Below are positions 56,588 through 64,000 of a stretch of 64,000 nucleotides of DNA, piece by piece. A model generated the notes under the pieces. It did not search any database. It was not told the origin of the DNA and was given only the letters and a program-made list of their open reading frames with translations. Within the stretch, counting starts at the first letter, position 1, and the number at the start of each line of letters is the position of its first letter. A program made the position numbers and the translations under genes. Source of the stretch: Streptomyces sindenensis (GTDB taxonomy: Bacteria > Actinomycetota > Actinomycetes > Streptomycetales > Streptomycetaceae); NCBI RefSeq assembly GCF_014649035.1, contig NZ_BMSG01000001.1:434001-498000 (forward strand), written 5' to 3'.

Positions 56588-58063
56588 CTACGCCTGACGG
56601 GAGGCCAGCTCCACGACCGTGATGTCGGACGGGGCACCGACCCGGACGGGCGGGCCCCAGGCGCCCGCGCCGCGCGAGACGAAGAGCTGGGTGTCGCCGT
56701 AGCGTTCGAGACCGGCGACGGTGGGGTTGGCGAGCTCGGCGAGGAGGTTCCCGGGCCAGAGCTGACCGCCGTGGGTGTGGCCGGAGAGTTGCAGGTCCAC
56801 GCCGTGCTCGACGGCGTCGTGGATGACGACGGGCTGGTGCGCCATCAGGACGGCGGCGCGGCCCCGGTCCCGGTCGCCCAGCGCGCGGCCGAAGTCGGGC
56901 CCCTGGCCCTCGGTCTCGCCCGCGATGTCGTTGACCCCGGCGAGGTCGAAGCCCCCGATCTCGACCCGGGCGTTCTCCAGCGGGACGAGACCGAGTTCGC
57001 GGACGTGATCGACCCACTGCTGGGCGCCGGAGAAGTACTCGTGATTGCCGGTGACGAAGTAGCTGCCGTGCCGGGCGCGCAGGGCGGCCAGCGGTTCGGC
57101 GGCGGAGCCGAGGTCCGCGACGGACCCGTCGACGAGGTCGCCGACGACGGCGACCAGGTCGGGCGAGGTCGCGTTGATCGTGTCGACGATCCGGCGGGTG
57201 TGGGCGCGGCCGAGGATCGGGCCGATGTGGATGTCGCTGACCACGGCGATCCGGAAGCCGTGGGCGGCGCGGGGCAGTCTGGCCAGCGGGACGGTGATCC
57301 GCTTGACGCTCGGCCCGCGCAGCACGCCGTACGTGCCGTACCCGACGGTGGCGAGCCCGGCGGCGGCCGCCGCGCCGCCGACGACCCGGGAGACGAAGAG
57401 GCGGCGGGAGGGGTGGGGGGCGAGTGCCCGGACGGGCGCGGGAGCCGGGGTGGTGCCGGCCGGGGCGGAGGCGATGGCTGCGCGTTCCTCCGCTGGTTCC
57501 GATTCCGGTTCCGCAACGGGGCCGGGAGCGTCGGATGCCGTACGCGCTACCGCTTCCGAGGGGGCCGACGCCCCGGTGGATCCTGAGGTCACCAGTTCTT
57601 CGGTACGGGGACGGGTCTCGTCCGGGACCGGGGCGAGGGTCCCGGAAGCGATCTCTTCGCGGGTTCCGGGAGTCGTTCCGCTTTCTGTCCCGCCCGGCCC
57701 GGAGCCACGCGCGTCACCCGCCCCGGCCCGCGCCGCGTCCCGCCGGGCGAGGACCCGCAGCAGAACCGGACGTACGACCTCGCCCACGAGCAGCGCCAGC
57801 GTCAGATAGAGCAGGCAGGCCAGCCACAGAAAGCCCGGCCAGGCCAGCACCTGCTGGAGCCAGAAGGGAGCACCCACCCGGCCGGACGTCATGGCGCCGA
57901 CGCTCAGCAGGGGCAGCACGAAGGCCGCGACGGTGCCCGCCCGGCGCAGTCGGCTGCCGGGCGCCGTCGTGTCACCGACGAAGCGCCGCCACACATACCG
58001 GTGCACGGCGCCGAGCAGCGCCAGCACCACGAGCGCCACCAGGGCGAAGACCACTGCAGCCAT
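56588..58063 (-). CDS. Membrane-anchored metallophosphoesterase
   Basis: 491 aa. The N-terminal half has membrane helices (VVFALVALVVLALLGAV; AAFVLPLLSVGAM; FLWLACLLYLTLALLVGEVV) and a long Ala/Pro/Ser linker, then a twin-arginine-like SRRLFVSRVVGGAAAAAGLA. The C-terminal calcineurin-like domain has all metal motifs: VVSDIHIGP, VGDLVDGSV, VTGNHEY, AHQP and SGHTHGGQLWP. It belongs to the YkuE/YaeI-like group and may hydrolyse lipid or wall phosphoesters at the outer face. Confidence 0.92.
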   Translation of the reverse strand: MAAVVFALVALVVLALLGAVHRYVWRRFVGDTTAPGSRLRRAGTVAAFVLPLLSVGAMTSGRVGAPFWLQQVLAWPGFLWLACLLYLTLALLVGEVVRPVLLRVLARRDAARAGAGDARGSGPGGTESGTTPGTREEIASGTLAPVPDETRPRTEELVTSGSTGASAPSEAVARTASDAPGPVAEPESEPAEERAAIASAPAGTTPAPAPVRALAPHPSRRLFVSRVVGGAAAAAGLATVGYGTYGVLRGPSVKRITVPLARLPRAAHGFRIAVVSDIHIGPILGRAHTRRIVDTINATSPDLVAVVGDLVDGSVADLGSAAEPLAALRARHGSYFVTGNHEYFSGAQQWVDHVRELGLVPLENARVEIGGFDLAGVNDIAGETEGQGPDFGRALGDRDRGRAAVLMAHQPVVIHDAVEHGVDLQLSGHTHGGQLWPGNLLAELANPTVAGLERYGDTQLFVSRGAGAWGPPVRVGAPSDITVVELASRQA

Positions 58064-58087
58064 CCGAGCTTCCCCTTGTTCCCGTCG

Positions 58088-58333
58088 TCACGCGCGCGTG
58101 TCGCGCAAAGCCCGGACTCCGCGCAACCCGATCACGCCGACCGCCGTCCCCAGAAGAAAGGACGTGATGGCGAGCAGCAGGTGCACCCAGAAGTAGCCGG
58201 TCGGTTCGCCCGCGTCGTCGAAGGCGAGGCCGCTGCCGTCCTGCCACAGGTTCTTGACGAAAGTGATCCAGATGAACCAGCTCCACACCCCGAACGCGAG
58301 CAGGAACCAGGACACGCGGCGGCTGAGCTTCAT
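58088..58333 (-). CDS. SCO4848 family small membrane protein
   Basis: 81-aa protein with two helices (VSWFLLAFGVWSWFIWITFV and FWVHLLLAITSFLLGTAVGVIGLRGV). It matches what is annotated as the SCO4848 family, which lies beside the same carboxypeptidase and phosphoesterase genes in S. coelicolor. Function is unknown. ATG at 58333; longer in-frame reading lies in the divergent promoter. Confidence 0.88.
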   Translation of the reverse strand: MKLSRRVSWFLLAFGVWSWFIWITFVKNLWQDGSGLAFDDAGEPTGYFWVHLLLAITSFLLGTAVGVIGLRGVRALRDTRA

Positions 58334-58466
58334 GGTTCCAGTATCGCCGCCGTCGCCCGGGCCCCTCCCCCGGGGTGGCGTCCGAACGGGGCCGTCCTGG
58401 CGTTCCCTGCGGCGGGTCAGCCGGTCCGGGTCCTCATCCGCATCGTGGCCCTGTACGTTTCCGACC

Positions 58467-59834
58467 GTGCCTGTTCTGAAAAAGATCGCCCTCACGGTCA
58501 CATCCGCCGCCCTGCTGTCCGGTTTCGCCCTCAGTCCGGCCGCGGCGGCCGACAAGGACAAGGACGACGCCAAGCAGCCCAAGCCGCCGGGCGTCATGTC
58601 GAGCCTCGGCGGGGAGCGGCTCAGTGTGCCCGGCAGCCAGGTCAATCCGGGCCCCGGGGTGCCGGTGCTGCCCAAGGGGCTGACCGCCCGGTCGTGGATC
58701 GTCGCGGACGCGGAGAACGGAGACGTCCTGGCGGCGCACAACTCGCACTGGCGGCTGCCGCCCGCCTCCACCCTGAAGATGCTCTTCGCGGACACGGTGC
58801 TGCCCGCGCTCCAGCCCACCCAGACCCACAAGGTGACGGAGAGCGAGCTGGCCGGGGTCGGCGAGGGGAGCAGCCTCGTCGGGATCAAGGAGGACCACAC
58901 CTACACGGTCCACGACCTGTGGCTCGGGGTGTTCCTGCGGTCGGGCAACGACGCGGTGCACGTGCTCTCCGAGATGTACGGCGGTGTCCCGCAGACGGTG
59001 GCCGCGATGCAGAAGCACGCGGAGGAGCTCCAGGCCCTGGACACCGTGGTGGTCTCGCCGGACGGGTACGACGCGCCGCGCCAGGTCTCCAGCGCCTACG
59101 ACCTGACGCTGATCGCCCGGAGCGGGATGCAGAAGAAGGACTTCCGCGAGTACGCGGCGACCGCGTCGGCCGACTTCCCCGGCGAGAAGAAGAAGGGGAA
59201 GAAGCGCGAGTCCTTCGAGATCCAGAACACCAACCGGCTGATCACCGGGGACATCGGCGTGGAACCGTACAAGGGCATCGCGGGCGTCAAGAACGGCTAC
59301 ACCACCCACGCGGGCAACACCTTCACCGGCATCGCCGAGCGCAACGGCAAGGTCCTGCTGGTCACGGTCATGAACCCGTCGGCGGAGGAGAGCCACGCCG
59401 TCTACAAGGAGGCCGCCAAGCTGCTCGACTGGGGCTTCGCCGCGAGCGGCAAGGTGACCCCGGTCGGCGAGCTGGTGCCGCCGAAGTCCGTGGACACCGG
59501 CACCGGCACGTCGACCGGCGGCAAGGGAGCGGCACCCGCCGCCGGTGCGGACCAGGGCACGGGCGGCCAGGCGGAGGCCGCACACGCGTCGGCGGCCTCG
59601 AAGGGCTCCAGCGGCGTCGGCATCGCCCTGGCGATCATCGGCGGCCTGCTGGTGGCCGTGGCCGCCGCGGTGTTCCTGGTCAACCGCCGCTGGCCGCTGG
59701 CGGGTCTGGGCGGCCGCACCGCGCCGAAGCCGAAGGAGGCGGGCGCGGCGGCGGACGCGGCGGAGACCGCCGAGCCGGCCGCCGCCGTCGGCGAGAGCGC
59801 CGGGAAGCCCGCGGGCAAGGCCGAGACGGGGTGA
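58467..59834 (+). CDS. dacA: D-alanyl-D-alanine carboxypeptidase (S11), membrane anchored
   Basis: 455-aa wall enzyme that trims the terminal D-Ala of muropeptides. It has a Sec signal (KKIALTVTSAALLSGFALSPAAAA), SxxK in PPASTLKM, SxN in LRSGNDAVH, and KNGYTTHAGNT at the KTG position, where the middle residue is Asn as in other actinobacterial homologues. A Gly/Ala linker and a C-terminal membrane helix (GIALAIIGGLLVAVAAAVFLV) follow. GTG at 58467 is 7 nt after TACGTT with no ribosome site, so the transcript is probably leaderless. Confidence 0.93.
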   Translation: MPVLKKIALTVTSAALLSGFALSPAAAADKDKDDAKQPKPPGVMSSLGGERLSVPGSQVNPGPGVPVLPKGLTARSWIVADAENGDVLAAHNSHWRLPPASTLKMLFADTVLPALQPTQTHKVTESELAGVGEGSSLVGIKEDHTYTVHDLWLGVFLRSGNDAVHVLSEMYGGVPQTVAAMQKHAEELQALDTVVVSPDGYDAPRQVSSAYDLTLIARSGMQKKDFREYAATASADFPGEKKKGKKRESFEIQNTNRLITGDIGVEPYKGIAGVKNGYTTHAGNTFTGIAERNGKVLLVTVMNPSAEESHAVYKEAAKLLDWGFAASGKVTPVGELVPPKSVDTGTGTSTGGKGAAPAAGADQGTGGQAEAAHASAASKGSSGVGIALAIIGGLLVAVAAAVFLVNRRWPLAGLGGRTAPKPKEAGAAADAAETAEPAAAVGESAGKPAGKAETG

Positions 59835-59911
59835 GGCCGGCGGCAGGCCCTGGGCGGGGTGGAGCCGCCGGCGCCCCTTGAGCGCGGGTGGAGTCGCCTA
59901 CGCCCCTCAGG

Positions 59912-59961
59912 CCCTGGCGTCGAACTGCCGTCGCACGGCAGACGGCAGTTCGACGCCAGGG
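59912..59961. terminator. Perfect 21-bp inverted repeat after dacA
   Basis: Arm 59912-59932 is exactly complementary to 59941-59961 with an 8-nt loop. The right arm is a copy of the intergenic repeat found at the kdpC end and after the DprE2-like gene. It acts as a likely bidirectional terminator for dacA and the convergent yihY-type gene. Confidence 0.85.
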
Positions 59962-59962
59962 T

Positions 59963-60130
59963 CTAAGGGCTGCCCCGTAATCCCTGGCGGGCGTGCGACG
60001 ACAGCTACGGCACCTCGCCGCGTTGTCGGAACGCCCGAATACATCCAGTATGCGGACGTCCCTCCGCCTTGCGATGCACCGCATCTGACGCCGCACGCTG
60101 ATCCACCAGGGATTACGGGACAGCCCTTAG
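59963..60130. mobile_element. MITE-like element, 168 bp including flanks, with ~25-bp terminal inverted repeats
   Basis: The left end AGGGCTGCCCCGTAATCCC and the right end GGGATTACGGGACAGCCCT form 22-bp inverted repeats with one mismatch, extended by CTA/TAG flanks. The pattern C-TA-[element]-TA-G indicates a TA target duplication inside a CTAG. The internal ~118 bp encode no transposase. It is probably a non-autonomous derivative of an IS with these ends. The ends resemble those I recall for IS5-type elements in Streptomyces, though that is not verified. Confidence 0.8.
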
Positions 60131-61101
60131 GCGCGGGTGGAGCCGCCGGGTGCCTCGGCCCCGGCGGCTCCGGCGTCGGTGTCCCCTCCGGAGTCCGCCG
60201 CCCGCTCCGAGGGCCGGTCCGCCGCCTTCTCCTCACCCACGCCCTCTTCCTCCTTGCTCCCGGTCGCCGTCCAGGCGGCGCAGAACAGCAGCAGCTTCGC
60301 GGTGAAGTTGATCCACAGGAGCAGCGCGATCGGCACGCCGAACGCGCCGTACATGCTCTTGCCCGCGACCTCCCGCATATAGCTGCCGAGCAGCAGCTTG
60401 AGCAGTTCGAAGCCGACCGCCCCGAGCAGCGCCGCGACCATCAGCCGCCGCCGGGGCGGCTCCACGCCGGGCAGCAGGGTCAGCAGATAGAGCAGCAGCA
60501 GGAAGTCGGCGACGACCGCGACCGCCAGTGCGGCCACCCGCAGCAGCACCCCGCCGGCCCCGCCCTCGGGGATGCCGATCAGGTCGGCGGTCCGGCCGAC
60601 CGCCACCGAGCCGATGCTGGAGACCGCCACGGTGGCGAGCACCGCGCCGCCGAGGCCGACCAGCAGCACCGCGTCCTTCACCTTGGCGACGACGGGGTTG
60701 GCCTCCTGGACGTCGTCCAGTTCCCAGACCGCGCGCAGGCACTCGCGCATCGAGCCGATCCAGCCGATCCCGGTGAACAGCAGCAGCGCACCGGCCACCA
60801 GGCCGACCGTGCCCGCGTTGGCGACGAGTCCATCGATGCCGAGCTGGTCGGAGATGCCGGGCACCTGGTCGGCGAGCTTGTCCTTGATGGTGTCGAGCTG
60901 CTTGTCGCTCAGCAGGGCGGCGGCGATCGCCGCGCCGACCGCGATCAGCGGGAAGAGCGCCAGAAAGCTGATGAAGGTGATCGCCGCCGCCAGCCTGGCC
61001 CAGTGGACCCGGTCCAGCCGCTCGTAGGAACGCCAGGCGTGCGTCTCCATCAGCCGGGCGGCCAGGGGCCCGATCACCGGGAGTTTCTTGAGCCAGTCCA
61101 T
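60127..61101 (-). CDS. YihY/virulence factor BrkB family membrane protein
   Basis: 324-aa membrane protein with about six helices. Family landmarks are WARLAAAITFISFLALFPLIAVGAAI, FTGIGWIGSMRECLRAVWELD and GVPIALLLWINFTAKLLLFCAAW; the acidic Gly/Ala-rich tail is cytosolic. ATG at 61101 is preceded by GAGG. Its TAA stop is formed at the junction with the MITE-like element (TA of the target plus the first A of the element). The family's role is unproven; these proteins are not ribonuclease BN. Confidence 0.92.
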   Translation of the reverse strand: MDWLKKLPVIGPLAARLMETHAWRSYERLDRVHWARLAAAITFISFLALFPLIAVGAAIAAALLSDKQLDTIKDKLADQVPGISDQLGIDGLVANAGTVGLVAGALLLFTGIGWIGSMRECLRAVWELDDVQEANPVVAKVKDAVLLVGLGGAVLATVAVSSIGSVAVGRTADLIGIPEGGAGGVLLRVAALAVAVVADFLLLLYLLTLLPGVEPPRRRLMVAALLGAVGFELLKLLLGSYMREVAGKSMYGAFGVPIALLLWINFTAKLLLFCAAWTATGSKEEEGVGEEKAADRPSERAADSGGDTDAGAAGAEAPGGSTRA

Positions 61102-61273
61102 GACCTCACGCGTACCCTCCTGGGCCCGGAACACCAGCGGCCCGCCCCGGACTCTCCCGGACCCGCCCGGCGGATCTCCGTCACCATGCGCTGACACTCA
61201 CTCCATCACCCGTTCCGGTGAGCGAATTCACCAATGCCGCAAAGCGGATTTCTGGGGCGATACGGTCACCCTC

Positions 61274-62644
61274 ATGTCCGTCGACACGGTGTCCTTGACC
61301 GGCTGGGGCCGCACCTCCCCGACGACCGCCGTGCGGTTCCGCCCCCGTGATCACGAAGAGGCGGCCGCCGTCGTCCGGGGGCGCGGGCCCCGGGGCGTCG
61401 TCGCGCGCGGGCTGGGGCGGTCGCCCGGGGACGCGGCGCAGAACGCGGGCGGCTCGGTGCTCGACCTGTCGGGCCTGGCCCGGATCGGCGGGGTGGACGC
61501 CGCCGCCGGCGTGGTGCGCTGCGACGCGGGGGTGAGCCTGGAGCGGTTGCTGCGGGTCCTGCTGCCGCTGGGCTGGCTGCCGCCGGTCCTGCCGGGGACC
61601 GGCAGGGTGACGGTCGGCGGGGCGATCGCCTCCGATCTGCCCGGGCTCGACCACCGGCGGGCGGGTTCGTTCGCCCGGCACGTGAGCGCCCTGGAGCTGC
61701 TCACCGCCGACGGCGAGGTGCGTACGGTGCTGCCGGGCACCGCCCTCTTCGACGCGACCGCCGGGGGCCTCGGGCTGACCGGGGCGATCCTGGGCGCCAC
61801 GCTGCGCCTCCGGCGCGTCACGACCGGGCTGATGTCGGTCTCCACCGAGCGCGCCGGAGACCTGGACGATCTGCTGGCCCGTTTCACCGCGGGCGGCGAC
61901 CGGCTGCCGTACGCCTCCGCCTGGGTCGACCTGATGGCCCGGGGCCGTGCGACCGGGCGCGGGATCCTCACCCGGGGGGAGCACGCGACCCCGGACATGC
62001 GCCCGGCGCACGCCGGGCGCACTCGGCTGGCGAAGCGCGCCGGAGGAGCGCCGGGGAAGCCCCTTCTCCCCGGTCTCCCGCCGCTGCCGGGCGGGCTGCT
62101 CGGCCCGGCGGCCGCGGCGGCCGCCCTGTGCAACGAGGTCCGCTACCGCACCTCGCCCCATGCGCGGACCGGTGAGCTGCGCCCGGTCCCCGCCTTCTTC
62201 CACGCGTCGGACGCCCTCCCCGACGTACGCCCGCTCTACGGCCGGGGCGGTCTGGTGCGCTACCGGTTCACCGTCGGGTACGGCCAGGAGGAGACCCTGC
62301 ACCGGGTGGTGCGCCGGATCGCGGCGCGCCGCAGCCCGTCCGTGCGGGCCGTCCTCCAGCGGTTCGGGGCGGGGGCTCCCGGCCCGCTGTCGTTCGCCGC
62401 GCCCGGCTGGTCCCTGGAGCTGGATCTGCCCGCTGCCCTGCCGGGTCTGGCCCGCTTCCTGGACGGCATCGACGAGGAGGTGGCCGCCGCCGGAGGCCGG
62501 GTCTGCCTGGCGGAGGACTCCCGGATGCGACCGGAGACGGCAGCCGCGATGTACCCCCGGCTGGCGGAGTTCCGGGAGCTGCGGGCGCGTCTCGACCCGG
62601 CGGGAGCGTTCCGCTCGGACCTGTCGCGCCGGCTCGGACTCTGA
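61274..62644 (+). CDS. FAD-binding oxidoreductase, DprE1-like (decaprenylphosphoryl-ribose 2'-oxidase type)
   Basis: 456-aa VAO-fold flavoenzyme. The FAD-binding segment reads ARGLGRSPGDAAQNAGGSVLDLSGL, where mycobacterial DprE1 has RSYGDNAQN. GRVTVGGAIASDLPGLDHRRAGSFARHVSALELL and GLGLTGAILGATLRLR follow, as in DprE1. In mycobacteria DprE1 and DprE2 epimerise decaprenylphosphoryl-ribose to the arabinose donor; here the pair may make a pentofuranosyl lipid for a wall glycan. ATG lies 7 nt after TACGGT, so it may be leaderless. Confidence 0.88.
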   Translation: MSVDTVSLTGWGRTSPTTAVRFRPRDHEEAAAVVRGRGPRGVVARGLGRSPGDAAQNAGGSVLDLSGLARIGGVDAAAGVVRCDAGVSLERLLRVLLPLGWLPPVLPGTGRVTVGGAIASDLPGLDHRRAGSFARHVSALELLTADGEVRTVLPGTALFDATAGGLGLTGAILGATLRLRRVTTGLMSVSTERAGDLDDLLARFTAGGDRLPYASAWVDLMARGRATGRGILTRGEHATPDMRPAHAGRTRLAKRAGGAPGKPLLPGLPPLPGGLLGPAAAAAALCNEVRYRTSPHARTGELRPVPAFFHASDALPDVRPLYGRGGLVRYRFTVGYGQEETLHRVVRRIAARRSPSVRAVLQRFGAGAPGPLSFAAPGWSLELDLPAALPGLARFLDGIDEEVAAAGGRVCLAEDSRMRPETAAAMYPRLAEFRELRARLDPAGAFRSDLSRRLGL

Positions 62645-62689
62645 CCCGGCCCTTCCGCCCGTACTCCCCGAAAACCACAGGAGCTTTCC

Positions 62690-63445
62690 GTGAAGGATGC
62701 CTTCGGCGCCCCGCAGTCCCTGCTCGTCCTCGGCGGCACATCGGAGATCGCCCTGGCCACCGCTCGCCGGCTGATCGCCCTGCGCACCCGCCGGGTCTGG
62801 CTGGCCGGGCGCCCCTCCCCCGCCCTGGACGCGGCCGCCGCCGAGCTGCGCGGGCGCGGGGCCGACGTCCGTACCGTCGACTTCGACGCGCTGGACTCCG
62901 CCTCCCACGAGGTCGCCCTCGGCAAGGTCTTCGCGGAGGGCGACATCGACGTGGTGCTGATGGCGTTCGGGGTCCTCGGCGATCAGGCGCGGGACGAGGA
63001 GGAGCCGATGGCCGCCGTCCGGGTCGCCCAGACCAACTACACGGGGGCGGTCTCCGCCGGGCTCGTGTGCGCCGGTGCACTCCAGGCGCAGGGGCACGGT
63101 TCGCTGGTGGTGCTGTCCTCGGTGGCCGGGGAGCGCGCCCGGCGCGCGGACTTCATCTACGGCTCCAGCAAGGCGGGGCTGGACGCGTTCGCCCAGGGGC
63201 TCGGCGACGCGCTCCAGGGGACCGGGGTGCAGGTGATGGTGGTCCGGCCGGGGTTCGTGCGGACCCGGGCCACGGCGGGGCTGCCGGAGCAGCCGCTCGC
63301 GACCGGACCCGAGGAGGTCGCGGAGGCGATCGTCACGGGGCTGCGGCGCCGCTCGGAGACCGTGTGGGTGCCCGGCTCGCTGCGGGTGGTGATGGCGGCG
63401 CTGCGGCATGTGCCGCGCCCGCTGTTCCGGCGGCTGCCGGTCTAG
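62690..63445 (+). CDS. SDR family reductase, DprE2-like
   Basis: 251-aa short-chain dehydrogenase. NAD(P)-binding LLVLGGTSEIALATARRL, NAG-type segment MAFGVLGDQ, catalytic Ser in VVLSSVAGERAR and YGSSKAGLDAF (YxxxK) are present. TSEIALATA is the DprE2 variant of the glycine motif. It follows the DprE1-like gene by 45 nt with its own ribosome site (AGGAG) and GTG start. It would reduce the 2-keto intermediate made by the first enzyme. Its TAG stop is part of an intergenic CTAG repeat. Confidence 0.92.
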   Translation: MKDAFGAPQSLLVLGGTSEIALATARRLIALRTRRVWLAGRPSPALDAAAAELRGRGADVRTVDFDALDSASHEVALGKVFAEGDIDVVLMAFGVLGDQARDEEEPMAAVRVAQTNYTGAVSAGLVCAGALQAQGHGSLVVLSSVAGERARRADFIYGSSKAGLDAFAQGLGDALQGTGVQVMVVRPGFVRTRATAGLPEQPLATGPEEVAEAIVTGLRRRSETVWVPGSLRVVMAALRHVPRPLFRRLPV

Positions 63446-63470
63446 GTCCTGTCGTCAAACTGCCGTCGTC
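63442..63470. repeat. Intergenic repeat beginning with CTAG
   Basis: CTAGGTCCTGTCGTCAAACT then GCCGTCGTC. It is the inverse-orientation relative of the sequence at the kdpC end and of the right arm next to the MITE-like element. The CTAG contains the stop codon of the preceding gene, as at kdpC. Confidence 0.65.
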
Positions 63471-63566
63471 GCCCGGAGGGCTGCCGTGCGACGCCCGGCA
63501 CCGGCACGCACGGCCGCTCCACGGGCGCGCCGCCGCCTCCGCCCGGGCGTACGGCCCCGGGGCCGC

Positions 63567-64000
63567 TCAGGGTCGCAGCGAAGGGGCCGAGGACGACGCC
63601 TCGATGGTGTAGCCGCCCTGGGCGGGGACGGCGGGCGCGCCGCCGCCTCCGCCGAACGGGAAGTCGCGCAGCTTGCGCCAGACGGCGTCCGGGCCCTGCT
63701 CGTACAGCGCGAAGGAACCGCAGGTCCAGGCGGCCTCGTAGTCGGCGAGCTCCTGGTAGGCCCGGTCCATGGCCTCCTCGGCAATGCCGTGGGCCACGGT
63801 GACGTGCGGGTGGTACGGGAACTGGAGCTCGCGGACCAGCGGCCCGGAGGCGTCCCGGACACGCTTCTGGAGCCAGGAGCAGGCCGAGGCGCCCGCGACG
63901 ACCTGGACGAAGACGACCGGCGACAGCGGGCGGAACGTGCCGGTGCCGGAGAGCCGCATCGGGAAGGGGCGGCCGGCCGTGGCGATCGTGTCGAGATGGG
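63567..64000 (-). CDS. 2'-5' RNA ligase family protein (LigT-like), 5' end outside the window
   Basis: Partial gene; the reading frame is open to position 64000, so the start and the first HxT motif lie outside. The visible part begins HLDTIATAGRPFPMRLSGTGTFRP and contains LQFPYHPHVTVAHG, the second HxTV motif of the 2H phosphoesterase fold, and ends with a Gly/Pro/Ser-rich tail. An internal ATG at 63959 is not the true start. Typical roles are cyclic phosphodiester cleavage in RNA or nucleotide metabolism. Confidence 0.85.
   Translation of the reverse strand, partial: HLDTIATAGRPFPMRLSGTGTFRPLSPVVFVQVVAGASACSWLQKRVRDASGPLVRELQFPYHPHVTVAHGIAEEAMDRAYQELADYEAAWTCGSFALYEQGPDAVWRKLRDFPFGGGGGAPAVPAQGGYTIEASSSAPSLRP

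Noticed and set aside
59966..60096. Short frame inside the MITE-like element reading RRRDVRILDVFGRSDNAAR
   Set aside because: It has no ribosome site, is cut by the element ends and resembles no transposase domain; it is a by-product of the element's composition.

Overview
The window is a high-GC, gene-dense stretch of an actinobacterial chromosome, almost certainly Streptomyces. The third-position G/C bias, the many GTG/TTG starts, the stop/start overlaps (ATGA, GTGA, TGATG), and families typical of the genus (an SCO4848-type membrane protein, DUF4328 and DUF389 proteins, a membrane-anchored D-Ala-D-Ala carboxypeptidase) all point there. From memory, the gene order resembles the S. coelicolor SCO484x-SCO489x core region read in reverse, with kdp and other accessory blocks included. 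No rRNA, tRNA, CRISPR array or complete transposase gene is visible.

Layout. 0.1-4.7 kb: a STAS-domain protein, a large secreted subtilase and a Uma2-like protein. 4.8-12 kb: a nucleoside uptake and salvage locus on the minus strand (Bmp lipoprotein, ABC ATPase, two permeases, cytidine deaminase, pyrimidine-nucleoside phosphorylase). It is cut by two hairpins, and a related GCG-centred dyad sits before each of its three sub-units. 12.1-13.4 kb: an M20 amidohydrolase. 13.5-28.4 kb: a nonulosonic-acid glycopolymer cluster. It has a NeuB-type synthase, a CMP-nonulosonate synthetase fused to a HAD phosphatase, a GT52-like and a DUF6716-like transferase, two GT2 + polysialyltransferase-family pairs on opposite strands, a TPR-GT29-like protein, a three-module GT8-like/TPR/pyruvyltransferase protein and an acyltransferase. 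The absence of NeuC- or NeuD-type genes favours KDN (a deaminated sialic acid) over Neu5Ac, which would fit the KDN-containing teichulosonic acids known from streptomycete walls.

28.5-38 kb: a MarR-type regulator with a SoxR/MerR-box-like promoter, a LysE/LeuE exporter, an L,D-transpeptidase, an ECF sigma factor with a membrane partner, a MetP/MetS-type Na+-dependent amino-acid transporter, a DUF389 protein and a voltage-gated-like K+ channel. 38.1-42.8 kb: kdpFABC, preceded by a 27-codon reading frame. 43-47.7 kb: small conserved proteins, a GH20 hexosaminidase and OHCU decarboxylase. 47.8-51.2 kb: sdhCDAB. 51.4-58.3 kb: conserved proteins, a TetR regulator with two matching palindromes upstream of its small operon, an orphan peptide-type binding protein and a metallophosphoesterase. 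58.5-64 kb: D-Ala-D-Ala carboxypeptidase, a YihY/BrkB protein, a DprE1/DprE2-like pair and a 2'-5' RNA ligase family gene that runs off the end.

The most notable non-coding features are a 168-bp MITE-like element inserted at the TA of a CTAG that ends a recurring intergenic repeat, a 17-bp x 10 minisatellite inside the glycopolymer cluster, an ABC ATPase gene without an ATG/GTG/TTG start, and several start codons placed 7 nt after a TANNNT box, suggesting leaderless transcripts. All family calls come from reading motifs by eye; no database search was possible.
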